A stretch of 64,000 nt of DNA, taken from positions 186,001-250,000 of the forward strand of contig JASJFT010000003.1 in NCBI GenBank assembly GCA_030770425.1. Direction: 5' to 3'. Origin of the DNA: Darksidea phi. Lineage: Eukaryota; Ascomycota; Dothideomycetes; Pleosporales; Lentitheciaceae. The notes beneath the pieces were generated by a model that saw only the letters and a program-made list of their open reading frames with translations, was not told where the DNA came from and made no database searches. How positions within the stretch are numbered: position 1 is the stretch's first letter; each line of letters opens with the position of its first letter. The position numbers and the translations under genes were made by a program. Positions 47,606 through 59,800 of this stretch are shown here, one piece after another.

Positions 47606-49909
47606 ATTAGTAAAGAGCCTAAAAATTCAAGCTTCTCTAGGAACTAGTTCCGAATTGTGAAATCGCTGTAAACATAGAATAGTTAAGGTGAGTAAGCATA
47701 CGACTGAATAATATCTAACGGTATATCCGTAAATAATATCCTTATATACCTGCGCCTGTAACCTCATACGAGGCGCTGGCGAACGATCGTGCTATATAGA
47801 GACTCACTATATATTGTTTTTGGCGTGGCTACGCAAATAAAAGTGAAAGTAAGCGAAACTCCACCCACCTAGCGATTCGTACCTACTAAACTTTATGTAG
47901 AAGGATCATATGCAGCAACATGGAGGAAATTGACAGGACATTTCAAATGACCGCGCGATGTAATACCATCTTTCAGACGTAGTCGCTATCGATTCCTAGT
48001 CTTCGGCTCAAGGGCAAGCACCCTTGACTTAGCTACTTGAGCTGATGAGCTTGCGGAAGAATAACAGGGCCCCTAGCAACCTGAAGCTCGCTTGACGTAC
48101 GTTCGACTTTCATAAAGAAAGAGACTGAGAATGATAGGTTGCGTATGTTACTATTACCACCTGCCAAGCAGTCGGAGCTCCGTTGTCAGATGCAGCAGGA
48201 GGCATTCACCAAGGATCGTGAAAGCTGCTCTGATAGGGTTCAGGACTTTTGTGTAGAAGTCAACCCCTGGGCTGAGCCGAGCAAGCAGGAAGAACATGAA
48301 AAATGAGCGCAACCTGTCTCGCTACCTGCAAGCGTTCCTGTGAGATGATCACTCTTGCCAGAAAGTCATCGATCTCCTGTATCATAAAGAGAGAGCATCC
48401 CTCACCGACCCCTTCGCCTTTTTCATAGACTTGCATTGTTGGGGAGTTTTTTTTTTTGGCTACTACTGTATATCCAAAAAGCTGGCATAGTCTCTATGAG
48501 CAGGACGAGCGAAATCTGAATCTGTACGTAAGCTCAGAAGACGCATTTTGGCATTACTCAAACGAAGTCCATAGATGCCATCATTTGGTCTCAGGCCAAA
48601 GGGCGAGATTGCTAATCTTACAGATTCTACTATGTGGAAGTGCGGCTCTGATTTCTTTGCTAGCTTAGAAGCTAGCAGAACAGCTGCCCTCCTTTCGCGC
48701 CTTTATTAAGAATGCTAATCATGAGCATCGTGTACGTAGTCACGAATTTCACTAAAGCATAGATGAGTCTGAAGCGCGCACCTGTATGAGCTTCGACAGA
48801 AGCAAGCAGCCAGGGGGTATTGCGAAGGGGAAGGGCGAGAATCCGATGTCACCAATACGTGTCTCGGATGCGAAAGTACACGAGAGGACGATGAATATGG
48901 TATGTGGATAGCGACTCAAACTCTATAATTTGGAACGCTGTCCACCTTGTTGATCATGCCGTCTTCCTCTGCCCCATGTCATTATCCGGTGTTGCGTATC
49001 GCGATGGTGCGTAGTGCGCCACAACTGAAGGCACTCTATGTGCAATCCGTTCAGGTTCAAAGTGCATTCACAACTTGCGTACAGGCCCCTCCGCCACAAC
49101 AGAGAATACAATGGGCGTTCCGCAGTAGTCTTCAGATTGCGATTCCTCAAGCGCTGGGCATGATGGCTTAGGAGCGGAGTTCCAGGTTAGTCTACGAAGG
49201 ATCTTGAAGCACTCAACTTTGTTCAGCAAAGCTTACCCTTCTCAGACGTATGTGTCTTTACCATATCAGGGTAAATGTCTGCTAGGTTTCTCACAAGCCT
49301 TCCAACCGTCCTCAAGGAGCAATCATGTACGCCTCATTGCGAATCAGCCCAGAATGTCGCTGCTATGCCGGTGATACGTTCAGCACTTTGTGGTTCATCG
49401 ATGAGACTAAGAGTCGATGCCCAGTATCTGTCGTACCTCGTCATCGATTGCGAACGGGAGGTAAGCCAGGCTATTCATGAAAGTGCCGGCGTAAAACATA
49501 TGCCGTTTACGGTACGTCTGCGGCGATGACTTCTTGCTGGGACTTGGGGTTCGAGACCCATGTAAGGCGCATAGCGTCGGCGCCCGCGAGCGTTGAAAAA
49601 TGCGCTTCGAGGCATTGGAGGTGCTGCCATTGCATCTGGATCGAGCGCACATCTCTCTACCTAGTGCTGGAGTGATGATTTAAGTGTCTTAAGGGTAGGT
49701 TGCTGTGTTTTCGTGGATTGATGTGATTGGGGTGGTGAGGATACGTAAAGTGCGAGGACCTCAGATTGCGTTTTGCGGTGTTTCGCGCTGAAGCAAAAAA
49801 TTCGTCATAGGAGACTCGTCGCTTCACTGTATGCAACGAAAGTAAGGACCTCCCACGTTCATAACGATATCAGTTCGATCCGTCCTCGTGCTCCTCCCCC
49901 ACCTGCCCG
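47606..49909. other. Intergenic, 2.3 kb, no accepted gene
   Basis: Several open frames of 60-85 codons (near 48456, 48947, 49275 and on the minus strand near 49407-49652) have no family signature and most lack an ATG. A 10-base T run lies near 48447. The minus-strand piece near 49500-49650 might be a decayed gene but no name can be given. Confidence 0.35.
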
Positions 49910-51099
49910 TTAACTCCTAAAATTATATCCCACCACTCCCAGAAATGCAGATAGACCCACGCCCTTAGATACCTTCAAGCTCTTCACCAGCCGATATGTC
50001 TGCGCTATATTCGCCGAGTTGCCTAGAGTAAGGGAATGGAAGATCTGAATGTGCGAGGCAGGTTGCCTTTTGTCCAAATTCAACATTTTAGGAGGGATAG
50101 AGACTCGCCCGAAGTAGAGCGACCACGATTCGGACTGGACGTCGAGGAGAGGAAACACAATTTGTGAGATGCGATGTGTAGGATCCGGGTTGACAATATC
50201 GATGGTGGGACCTGGCTTCTTTCTCTGCTCCATGTTGTTCGCCTTCCGCAGGACGACCTGCTGAATCAGCGCCTCGATTCGGGCCACCTGCGCCGCTAAC
50301 CACACACCCAGCTGCACCTTCGCTTCCTCCACAGTCCGGCTCTCGGTTTTGGTCACGAGCGATACTGCTATAGGTCGGGTCCGTAGACCCTCACAGCTGA
50401 CGTGGTTGATGGATTTTGATGACATGCCGATTAGAGGCAATGCGGCATCGCGAGCAGGGCGAGAAAGCTCAAGGAACATAGTATAGTCGACGATCTTGCC
50501 AGTGGTTAGGCCAGAGGAGAGGCCAGGGGAATGCATGGGTCGAAATTCAGACTTGATTCTTGCAGCTGTTCTACATGGTAGGAACCTAATCAGCAAAATA
50601 CAAGGCAAAGCAGCGGCAGAAAATAACTCACACTTCGGAACCCAACGCTTGCCTCATCGATGCCCAGTGCCAGCTCTAAGACCTTGGTGTGCAAACGATT
50701 GTTCCACTCGCTCTCGTAGTCTCGATTCTCCGCACACCGATGCGACAGTGTATTGATGGTCTGCACAGTGCGCAGCTCTTATAGAAGTTCCTCAATTGGC
50801 CGGTCATCTGATTGATCCAACTGATGGGGCTTGATTCTCTTAATGCCCGCCTCCCCCAACCGTTCTTTCAAGCTCGCTGCGAATACGGGGCCTTCGGATA
50901 CGTCTTCCAGATTCTGCAAGAGCGCGAGCCCCGCATTTCCGAGTTGCGTACGTTGGAGGGCCGTTGTATTAGCTAGGGATGTGTATGTAACGCGTTTCCA
51001 ACGCTCCATAGCGAGGCGAGCTTTTTTGGACTTGTTGAGCGGGCAGAAGATGTTGACTGTCATTGCGACCGCGATCGCAAAGCTACCGCGAAAGCCCAT
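49910..51099 (-). pseudogene. PD-(D/E)XK-like fungal protein with an in-frame stop
   Basis: One frame runs from ATG 51099. It holds LLQNLEDVSEGPVFAASLKERL, meets a TAA at 50779-50781, and continues with ELRTVQTINTLSHRC, ESEWNNRLHTKVLELALG, KIVDYTMFLEL, RPIAVSLVTKTES (the E-x-K-like core), AKVQLGVWLAAQV and ESWSLYFGRV. These blocks and their order match a widespread fungal PD-(D/E)XK nuclease-like family, from memory. An intron 50633-50566 keeps the frame in the second part. The TAA could come from CAA by a single C-to-T change. A weak intron that hides it cannot be excluded. The gene starts only 12 bases after the stop of the next upstream gene, in the same frame. Confidence 0.6.
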
Positions 51100-51111
51100 T
51101 CAGCCATTTCC

Positions 51112-52532
51112 TCACTCCAGCTCGGCCACTGTTTCAAGCGCATCTAATAACGACAACACTCTCTGAGCGAACGGTCCGGCGCCCCACGCCATAATACGCG
51201 CCAACGTCTCAATAAACTGCAGCGCACCCTTCCTAGCTGTCATGCGCCAAATATCCACAAAAGTGCTATGGTACTTTTCATCGACGCGGTGATGAATCCA
51301 CAGTTCGTGAACAGGGCCCTCCGTCGTAACACTAAACACAATTTGCTGCGCACAGCCTAGATTATTCAGTATCCGCATCATGCACGCTGCGCTGACGGCA
51401 GCCTGGTTCTGTGCTCCAAAAAGGTTTCCCGAACCTTTTGCCTCGAAGATGAGGAAGGGGAAATGCATGCCCATCTTCGCTTCGTGCGGATCGCTCTGAA
51501 GCGAGCGCTGACCAAGCACTCTCTGGTGCCGGGTGGCGAACCATGTGTGCGCCAGACCGACGCTGAGGTCTGGTTTTGGGGTCGAGAGAGCCTCGGGGTC
51601 GTCGTCAGCGTCTGTGAGGGTGGTGGATGCGGGTATGGACGTAGACATTGTGTCGGTCGATATCGAGAGGGTGTCTGTGTCGAAGTCGTCCGCCGCGCGA
51701 TTGGTCTTGGCCGCAATAAATACAGCATCATTGGAAGTGAAAGATGCAGAGCTGAAGCGTTGCATCCCAGGGGACAAGGCGGATGACCTCTTAGGTTCTG
51801 GGACCTGGGACGGTAGGGAGACCGGCGGCGGCATCGGTCGCGGTAGAGCACGCGGCGGTTTGGGCTCCAAGGTTGCGCGTACTGGTTTGAGGTCTGCCAG
51901 CCACGGCTTATCCGAAGCATTCGTCTTCAGCACGTCGTTCCAAGGCGACAAGCGCGCCTACGCTCCCGCATCAATACCGCCATGCTCTGCTTGGAGCAGG
52001 AAAGAACCCATACCAGACGTCGCATCACGGCTCCCACAATATCAGCTTTCCAATCCCCCTCGCCGACGCCATCCTTGGCGAGGTCCCTGCAGCTGTTGCA
52101 ATAGTCGTCGGCGATCTGCGCGATGGCAGCTTCTTGGGCAGGAGACAGCACGATAGCATCGAGGTCGAGGACGGCGGGTAGCTCGTGGCAATGGTCGATG
52201 ACAACGGCGGCCTCACTCAGGTAGATGCCGCGATATTCAACGGGCTTTTTGGTGGGGCTAACAGAACGCTTGCGGTGCCGGACCTTGTGCTCCCGACGGG
52301 TTGGGCTGAGTCTGGTGGGACGGATTGGGTCTGCCATCATGTCTCGTTGATGGTGTAGAGGGGTTGCCGCATGCGCTTCCACCGCGGCCTCGGAGACTGC
52401 GCGAATCCAACCGAGAATCCCGCTTCGCTCTGTGGCTGCATGTGCAGTGTGTTGGCTGGTACGTCGCCGCTTGCAGGGCGCCGAGGCGCAACAATGCGCA
52501 GATGTACTGGGTTCGGACAATGCGCGCTTCAT
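51112..52532 (-). CDS. Second fungal PD-(D/E)XK-like protein
   Basis: Minus-strand exons 52532-52014 and 51957-51112, with a 56-nt intron, give 454 residues. The frame change near 51.95 kb is fully solved by the intron, joining VGAVMRRL to ARLSPWNDVLKT. The N-terminus is basic and nuclear-like (CKRRRTSQH and RHRKRSVSPTKK). The core FPFLIFEAKGSGNLFGAQNQAAVSAACMMRIL has the E-x-K followed by Q pattern of restriction-like folds, and VFSVTTEGPVHELWIHH follows. This domain is common in fungal genomes and of unknown function. Its closeness to the neighbouring family member suggests an old pair or a hitch-hiking block. Confidence 0.7.
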
Positions 52533-53879
52533 TGTCGAGCAGAATGGGTGGGAATCAACTGGAGGAGTTGTGACGGATCGGATGAAATGCAATGAATCCG
52601 GTGCGCTGCGTTGACCTGCGTCAGTCGTGAGTCGGGCGAGACTGGTCGCTCTGCCAACCCATCTGGCTAGTCTAATGAAGCTAGCTCCGCACGTGGCAAT
52701 GACGCCGGTGGGGTGTTCCCCTCTCCGATCGTCAACACTCCGACCCTCAACGTTCTTAGCCCCAATTCGCGCCTTAAGAAGCTCCATTTAAGGGCTATCC
52801 TATCTTCTATATAATGGTATACATTATCTGAATTATTACCTACACGCTCCAAAGCCAAAATCTCTTTCCCCTTCAAGCGTCATCTTTCCAGCGGCTGGAT
52901 TATCTCTATATAACTACGAGTCGTCATCGTAACCCCTCGACTGGCACACTGGCGCGTTCAACCATATTCTCTTCACCTTTTGTAGCACTTATCCTAGTCT
53001 GCCACGCGCCTCGCTGTCAATGCCCAGTTCGAGAGGCCATGCGCCGTACACTCGCCCCAGGCATGACGCTCAATCCAACCAGCCGGGTATCCTGCCTCTG
53101 TCCAGCTCGTCTTCTAGCGCCACATGACACCCCTCAACTCTCCTCGGCGGCAGTGCTTTAGCGCTAAGCTTGGTTCCATTTTCGTCGAAGAGGTTACGGA
53201 AGCCAGTACGGCGGTATTATCGTGCCACGGACTCTTCGCTCGATGAGGGCTTCTGGTACCGGCTTGGCTACCCGGCAGCACGTGGTCGCATTCGAGGCCG
53301 CTCCAGCTGGTCGCTGTGTCGGCATACGACTCCCCTTTTTACCGTTCCTGCCGGTTTCGCTTTCTCCTTCTGTGCCCGCTCTGTTGCTTCGCTTCTTAAA
53401 GTGAATCGGTTGCGCTCTGTCAGCTTTGCATAGCGTGAAATCCGGCGACCCCCCGAAACTGGGCATGGGTGAGACGGTCGTGAATGTTATATCATGCATG
53501 TCATCTCTGATGGAGCTCAGACGCCCTGGAGTCGATTGCCTTACCCCCTTTCTCAGTCCTTCACCAGTTGCCTTCTTGCACGACCAGCCTGAATCCCCTC
53601 GTTAATAACGCCTCCTGCAGAGACAAACAGGCCTTCGACCTTATTTAGAAAGACTTGAGCAAGCGTGCCAGAGGTAATAGTCACTCGGAATGATTTTGGT
53701 CAAGTATGACCGCCGCATGTAGCGGTGTTCAGCGTCGCTTTCCTCGCTTCCACTTCGCTTTCGTTTCTGTTGTGCTACCACGCTTCCATAGTGCAATATA
53801 AAGATCGTGTCAGAAGTGAGCAAGGGATCCCGCACACATTTGCCTTTTCTGACCGGTCAATACTGTCTCAAAATATAAG
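52533..53879. other. Intergenic, 1.35 kb
   Basis: Short open frames near 53170-53433 and 53194-53499 on opposite strands have no family signature. No gene accepted. Confidence 0.35.
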
Positions 53880-53946
53880 TAGCCTCTGTACCTTTACTGT
53901 GTTTACGCGGACCTTACAAAAGAGTCTCCCACCGTGCAAATCCAGA
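53880..53946 (-). repeat. Solo terminal repeat fragment (copy D)
   Basis: About 67 bases matching the outer end of the TIR element in inverse orientation (acttactgtgtt...cgcggacctta...agagtctccc). It lacks the same 17-base block missing in copy E. It lies about 180 bases upstream of the small secreted protein gene. Confidence 0.6.
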
Positions 53947-54126
53947 CAAACAAGTAGCCTCCTTTACGCATGCTACATCAATCCCACCGAGTACCTTGAA
54001 AGCCACACAGTCAGCAAAGCAACATCTGCAAAGACAACCGTATGTCAGTGCTTCCTGGTCCATGTTACTACCGTCTTAGTGCTCATTCCTGTACAGACTA
54101 CAATTGCATTATTGTCTGTCTACAAA

Positions 54127-54429
54127 ATGCGCTCAGCAACGTTCTTCAGCCTCTTCAGCCTCATCGCCGCCACGGGTTTTGCAATGCCGAACCCAAGTTC
54201 TGCCGAGCCAGTCGCTGTTACTGAGCGAGCCACCGTTTTCAAATGGAACGCGCGCAATAACGAGTGCAGTTACACCTGGGCAGGCCGGTGCCATGAAACT
54301 TGTATTGGGGAGGCCGCCGGAAGAGGGTGCCATCGTTCGACTGTTACTTCGTCAATTGAGAGAGATGGATGCCGCAAGGATATCATCGGCACGTATCAAA
54401 GCCACTGCAAATGTACTTGCAGCACTTGA
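54127..54429 (+). CDS. Small secreted protein with eight Cys, effector-like
   Basis: One exon, 100 residues. MRSATFFSLFSLIAATGFA is a good signal peptide. The mature part (about 80 residues) has eight Cys in the order C-x7-C-x3-C-x8-C-x13-C-x11-C-x-C-x-C. The C-x3-C plus final C-x-C is the skeleton of cysteine-stabilised alpha-beta folds such as defensins, but spacing alone does not prove this. It is too small for an enzyme and could be an antimicrobial protein or a host-directed effector. No expression evidence is available. A longer upstream in-frame extension passes through repeat copy D and lacks a signal peptide, so the ATG at 54127 is preferred. Confidence 0.65.
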   Translation: MRSATFFSLFSLIAATGFAMPNPSSAEPVAVTERATVFKWNARNNECSYTWAGRCHETCIGEAAGRGCHRSTVTSSIERDGCRKDIIGTYQSHCKCTCST

Positions 54430-55275
54430 GAGAATAACCGAAGCGGACATTGGGAGTTAGCCAGTTGGATAGGTTTCCAAGAATGGATGCGGGTCTGCCG
54501 GATTGCATTTGTTGGAATTGTCCATTCCTTAACTGTCTATGTTCGTATGCACGGTTCTTTGGCCACTGTATCGTAAAATTGTCAATTTAATCCCTACAAT
54601 GCCACTCCCTACGCGCAACTCTTCTTGTACGCTTTACCGCGCTTGCTCCGACTTGGAGAAGTTCGGTACCCGAGAGTGTGCATTAGACTGCAAACGCATT
54701 TCGTATTCGGGGCTTGATCAATATGTTTCTTCTAGGCAACGCATTGGCGTTGGGAATTTTTCCACCAATCTCCCGGCGACTTCTGCCTATTGTAGAAACC
54801 TCTTTCCCAATGATTCCAACCGCCAATCCCTCCACGCATAGACCTCGCAGTGAACAAAATGTTCTGGTAACAGACCGGTGAGGTGCTCACCTACCTCAGC
54901 AGCTATGCTGACAGCAATATAATTCTTGAAAGCACTAGCGTACGACATAACTAGTGCTCCGATCTCAGGTCATGTGGGGTAATCTACATGTATTTTCTCG
55001 TTGTCATGCGATTGTAGAGCTAACTGAGGGTGCGTCGATGCAATGGATCTAGAATTGCTGAATCGACAGAGGCAGTCTGAACCTAACGTCCCGTGCTGTT
55101 CTCTCAACACAGCCAGCTGAACTAACTCCGTTTCAGGGCAGAGGTATTTCCCAATATACCAACTACCCTATGGGGCAGCATGAGAACCGGACAGTAGGCC
55201 AGGCGCCGTTTCCACATACCCAAACTGTAGTAAAATACTCTCCCACCAATGCAGAGTCCTTGGTATCGATGCTCT
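54430..55275. other. Intergenic
   Basis: A 100-codon frame at 54539-54841 has no recognised signature. Nothing else seen. Confidence 0.3.
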
Positions 55276-56006
55276 TTAGGGCGACGTCCTATACGGGCGA
55301 GAAGGGGCGGTATGAACTAGCGGAGAACACGGATCAAATTGCTTCAAAGGGAAGTGAAATCTTTCTAGGAATAGAGCATCCTCCACGCTGGCCAGCGCGG
55401 ATAACCTGGCGTTGGGGTTCTTAATCCTGAATAATGCACAAAGAGCTGACAGCTTTTGACCAAATATCATCGCATCTTAAAATGTCTTAGGAAGGGAATC
55501 AAAAGATACTCTCATCTCTAGGCCTTTCTGGTTCGTAACAATCAACTTATATTTGTCCCAGCAGTGACTGAGGGCCAAATAATAGTCCGGCGTTGTCTCA
55601 TTTTCTACTAGGATCACGTCGAGGGTATGTCTAATAAGATCAACGACTCTTTCAGAAATGATGCTGGACTTCCAGGCCCGCAAAATCCATGTTTCACGAT
55701 GCAGTGGGTTAGTCCATTGCTTTGCTTACCTGCGCTCTGTTCTGAGTTCGTGTCCGATTAACGAACCTTTGACAACCCCGTCCAATTGGAAAGCACCAGA
55801 ACTATTCGTATGCTTGATACATGTGGTAAGGGAAATTGAAGCTTGAAGACATTGAATGACATCGAATAGCTAAGGTAAGGTTCGTGACGCATACTCTGAG
55901 AAACAGCCATTACAGGCTTTGCTAGTAGCGAGCAATGGATGCATCCCTGTTGTACATTCTCCACTACTTGTTCCGCGTCATGCCGCTTTTCTAGCTGACC
56001 GTTCAT
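55276..56006 (-). pseudogene. HET-domain relic (heterokaryon-incompatibility family)
   Basis: From ATG 56006 the frame gives the typical lead-in AEQVVENVQQGCIHCSLLAKPV. Further on, in another frame, PDYYLALSHCWDKYKLIVTNQKGLEMRVSFDSLPKTF is the HET core (YLALSHCW, LPKTF). The next codon is TAA followed by DA, whereas relatives have QDA; CAA to TAA is a single C-to-T change. The rest of the HET domain is not recoverable. The Trp-Gly of the usual LSHCWG is Trp-Asp here. It is clearly dead. Confidence 0.7.
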
Positions 56007-56854
56007 TTCGTTGAAATCATGTCATATGGAACATGAGACGTGACTATGGATGTTTGGTAGTAAGCTCACCAAAAAAAGGGAATTCATAAAAACTCGAAGA
56101 GGAAGGTGGGGGAGGCAGCAGCAGTGACATTTGATGACGAAAGGCTCATCTGACCTAAGCTTTGTGCGATAACGCAAATGACTTGCGCTGGAGAAAAGCA
56201 AGATAAAAACGTAGTTAATGTTGACAAAACCGTTGGACCGAAACAGGACGGCGAAAAGCTCACAGCACGGGCTGTGACAAGTGACAAGTAGAGGCGTTCG
56301 TTAAGCTGCAGCACATTACGCGCGGGGAATTAAAAGCAGCGAGACAACGGGGGCCGGAGCGCACTTAGTGCGCCAAAGGCAGTATCGTGCTAATAATTTC
56401 CTTCAATAGTACGATGAATGGAAAGAGGTAAAGTATATCATAAAACCAAATATAATCCCATAGCAGATGGCGGATCGGAGAGGAAAATCTATTCTCACAG
56501 TCTATGGTAGTATAAATTATATATAGTAATTGAGAAAAGAGCAACGTATGAAGGTTGCGCAGGGGATAAAGCGAGATACCAAATTGAAGAAGGCAGGTAA
56601 TCGTAACGACGAGAGCAAATTAGTATATAGCATTTAAGAGTTATATGCGTAAAATAGGTATCACGTCTTAGTGGGTGTGACGCGTAAGCGAGGTGCGACA
56701 CTTGTAACCCAGTACTGTAATAACCGGTGCGTGTTCTGGCCCCCGCACTTGAGAAAGCTCTGTATTACTAAGAACCCCAGCCTTCACTGCTGCCTTCAGC
56801 CTTCTTCCACAAGAATTAGACACACTTCTGCTAGATCTTTATTGATCCGAAAGG
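56007..56854. other. Intergenic, CorA-like gene upstream region
   Basis: AT-richer than its neighbours. It holds the promoter of the CorA-like gene. No repeat matched. Confidence 0.35.
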
Positions 56855-59800
56855 ATGGCCCGACAAGGGGCAATAGAGCATGAGGGACGGACAGAAATGA
56901 TGGAGCCCGACGTCGTGGAAACCGGAGATCCTGAGCCCGAAACTTCTGTTGAGCCCCAGTCCTCAACCTCGTTGTCCTTGTCGAGCCTCAATTCGGGCGG
57001 GGGTGGCGGCAGCAAGAAAAAGAACGAAGGGAGACTGAAAGAACTAGAGCCTTTCCCAGAGGAGAACCCTGAACCGAAATCCCATTCCTCCAGCAATATG
57101 CAGGACAAAATAAACAAAGAGAAGGCCGTCGCTCTCATTGAGGAAGTGGACGATGGATGCGGTTGGGGTGAGGCCACGACTACAACGGGCAAGAAAGGTG
57201 CTATCGAAGAGGTTATCCAGGAGCCTAAAATCAAAGAAGTTCCACCTCCACTACCCGAGCCCGCGACTCCCGTAGAGAATTGGGGTTCTTTTGGGGTGGC
57301 TGACCACAAGATGAAGGACAAAAAGAGCGCGAAAGAGGAACCAAAACCTAAAGAACCGCCTCTCCCGCCTCCCGAACCTGAGCTAGCGCCGGTTTCAGAA
57401 CCTGAGCCTAAGACTTTTGATAGGGCTATGGGGCACGGTCTAGACGCCATGGAGAAAGCCAATGATGAATGGTCCTCACTCTCATTTGTGCAGGCAAAAG
57501 AACAGTATGAGCAGAAGAGAAGGGATGAGGGGGAAGAGGTAGAAGTGCTTGAGAACACAGAGGTATCAACTTCGCGCGTACAGCAGCCGGACGAGAAGGA
57601 TCCTCGGGGAAGCACACCTTTTAACCTCAACCATAAGAAGGAAAAGGCTCGACGGAAAAGCAACGCAGAAGATAATCACGAAGTACAAGGTGTCGGAGAG
57701 AGTCCTACGTATGTTCAGAGGTCGGAACACGGCGAGGAAGATCCTGGGGAAAGCGTATCTTTGAATCCTCGCGCCAAAGCCCCGACTACTCCATTCGATA
57801 GCACAGATATCCACATCGAGGATAACGCAACGATGAATGATTCCCATCTTCCAAGCGATAATCCCTTCTCTCCCCACTGGCGAATACCTTCTTCGAGTTT
57901 TGAGCCCGGTAAAGGAAAGCAGGCCACAGTTGAAGATGAGAACGACGGAGAAGATGATTTCTGGAGCGATAGAAGGCGGCCTAGCTCTTACACACGGTCC
58001 GAGGATTCTCTGTTTAATTTGAGCGAAACGCGAGGAAACAAGTCACCCACTCGAAGCGAGCACTCCAGCTTACGAGAACTTAGTTTCACCAATTCCTCAG
58101 GCGTGCAAGTCTCCTCAGGCTCAGTCGATAGTGATGAAAAGTGGAGTTATATAGATGGCATGCATTCGCCAGCTCGACCCAGTCGTCGTCCATACTCACG
58201 TTACGACTCAGACGGTAGTCCGGTAGGGCCGCGTCGACGGCGACCACCACGTGTTCATTATGACTCTCCAGATGATTATCCTGGATATCCGGCTAGATAT
58301 GCGCCTTCAATCATCTCGAATGAATCTAGAGATCCGTATCGATATGCTCCCAATCCGTTCGCGCCTCCGCCGGACCCCTACGGGTACCCTCTGCCTGGTT
58401 ATGTACCTAATCCTTACGCACCCCAACCTGCACCGTATGGATATGCTTATCCCCCAGCAATGCCCAGCTCAATGTATCTGGCCCCAACTGGGCCGCGTTT
58501 TAGTGGGGCACCAATGTCGCGTTCACCTCCACTCTCACCACCACCGCCACCACCACCGCCACCTCCTGCTCCCGCTCCGCAGCCGCCCTCAACTCCACCT
58601 CCAAACGGGCCAGCCTCAGGACCATCAAATCCCCCAAAGATCGTTTCCGATAGCGACGACCCCTTCCTGCCCCATGCGTCACGTCGGAAGCCGGGGTTGA
58701 AGTCTGGGAAATGGACAGGGGAGGAACGAAGACACCCAAGGAGACCAGTCTACAACTATCGCGACCACCTAGGCGCAGCAGCCCTCCAGAAGGATTCTAG
58801 GTGCCATCCCTATAATATCCCCTTTGGGGACCATGGGGAACCTTTGTCGATTGATATCAAAATTCGTGGGCCTGGTAGGAAAACACTCTCGGAGGGAAGT
58901 TCTATGGGATCTTGGTCATGGCCGCATGCGGCTGTAGATGTTGAGCAACACCTTCGTCATGCGGGGCAGCCGGCGCTATTGAACATTGTGAGAGCAAAGC
59001 GCTGGTTCGACAGCGAAAGTCACCATACACTAGACTTGACCTACTCTTCGCAACCCAGTAAAGATCAACAATCGGCTAAAGATACGATGAGGTGGCTACA
59101 TGTTGAGAGACAACACCTGGACTTTGATGAGTTCCGAACTGTTATTTCAAGCGTTCCAGATCTATCGCAAGACTGGATCATTGTGCTACTGAGCCTACTC
59201 AAAAGAATTCGTAAAATCCATTACGATCACTCAACCGGCCGATTCTTTCCTTGGACACTCCGTGCAGACAGTTCCGAATTGGGTCTCACGGGTTCAGGAG
59301 ATACTACCCTCTCTGCAACGGCCATTAGCTTTCCCTATTTCGCGCTCGGCTCCATCTTCGGGCATGGGCCGAGGAACACAGACCAACAGTATCCGATTAT
59401 GAGCTTATTCGAATGGGACGATCGGTTTGAATCCGCCAAAGAATGGGATTCGGAACAGTCTTTTCGTCTCATGAATGATGAGTCAAAAATCAAGGATTCC
59501 ATAATATATGTTCCTCATGTATGGGCCATTGCTTTCAAAGATAGTGAGTCGCCGAACAACTGTGACATTACCATAGACTGATGGGCTTAGCAATCATCAC
59601 TTACGGTCAGTTAGCATTCGATGACCTTGTGGACAACGACTCGATACAATTGGTCAAATTCGATTCGAGGGCGTCAGGGCATGCAACTTCAGTCGAAGTC
59701 TTGGACCTCGGAGGCTGCCAGTTCACCTTATCGCTCAATCAATGTCGAACGTTCTTTGTAAGCCCTATTCAAAGATGATGGATGCGCTTCTTACTGATTC

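Noticed and set aside
48456..48668. 70-codon frame with a hydrophobic end
   Set aside because: Non-ATG start, no relative recognised, neighbouring sequence has no gene structure.
51930..52020. Apparent frameshift between the two halves of the second PD-(D/E)XK-like gene
   Set aside because: A 56-nt GT-AG intron at 52013-51958 joins both halves in frame at conserved sequence.
53170..53499. Overlapping frames on both strands
   Set aside because: No signature on either strand; typical of GC-balanced random open frames.
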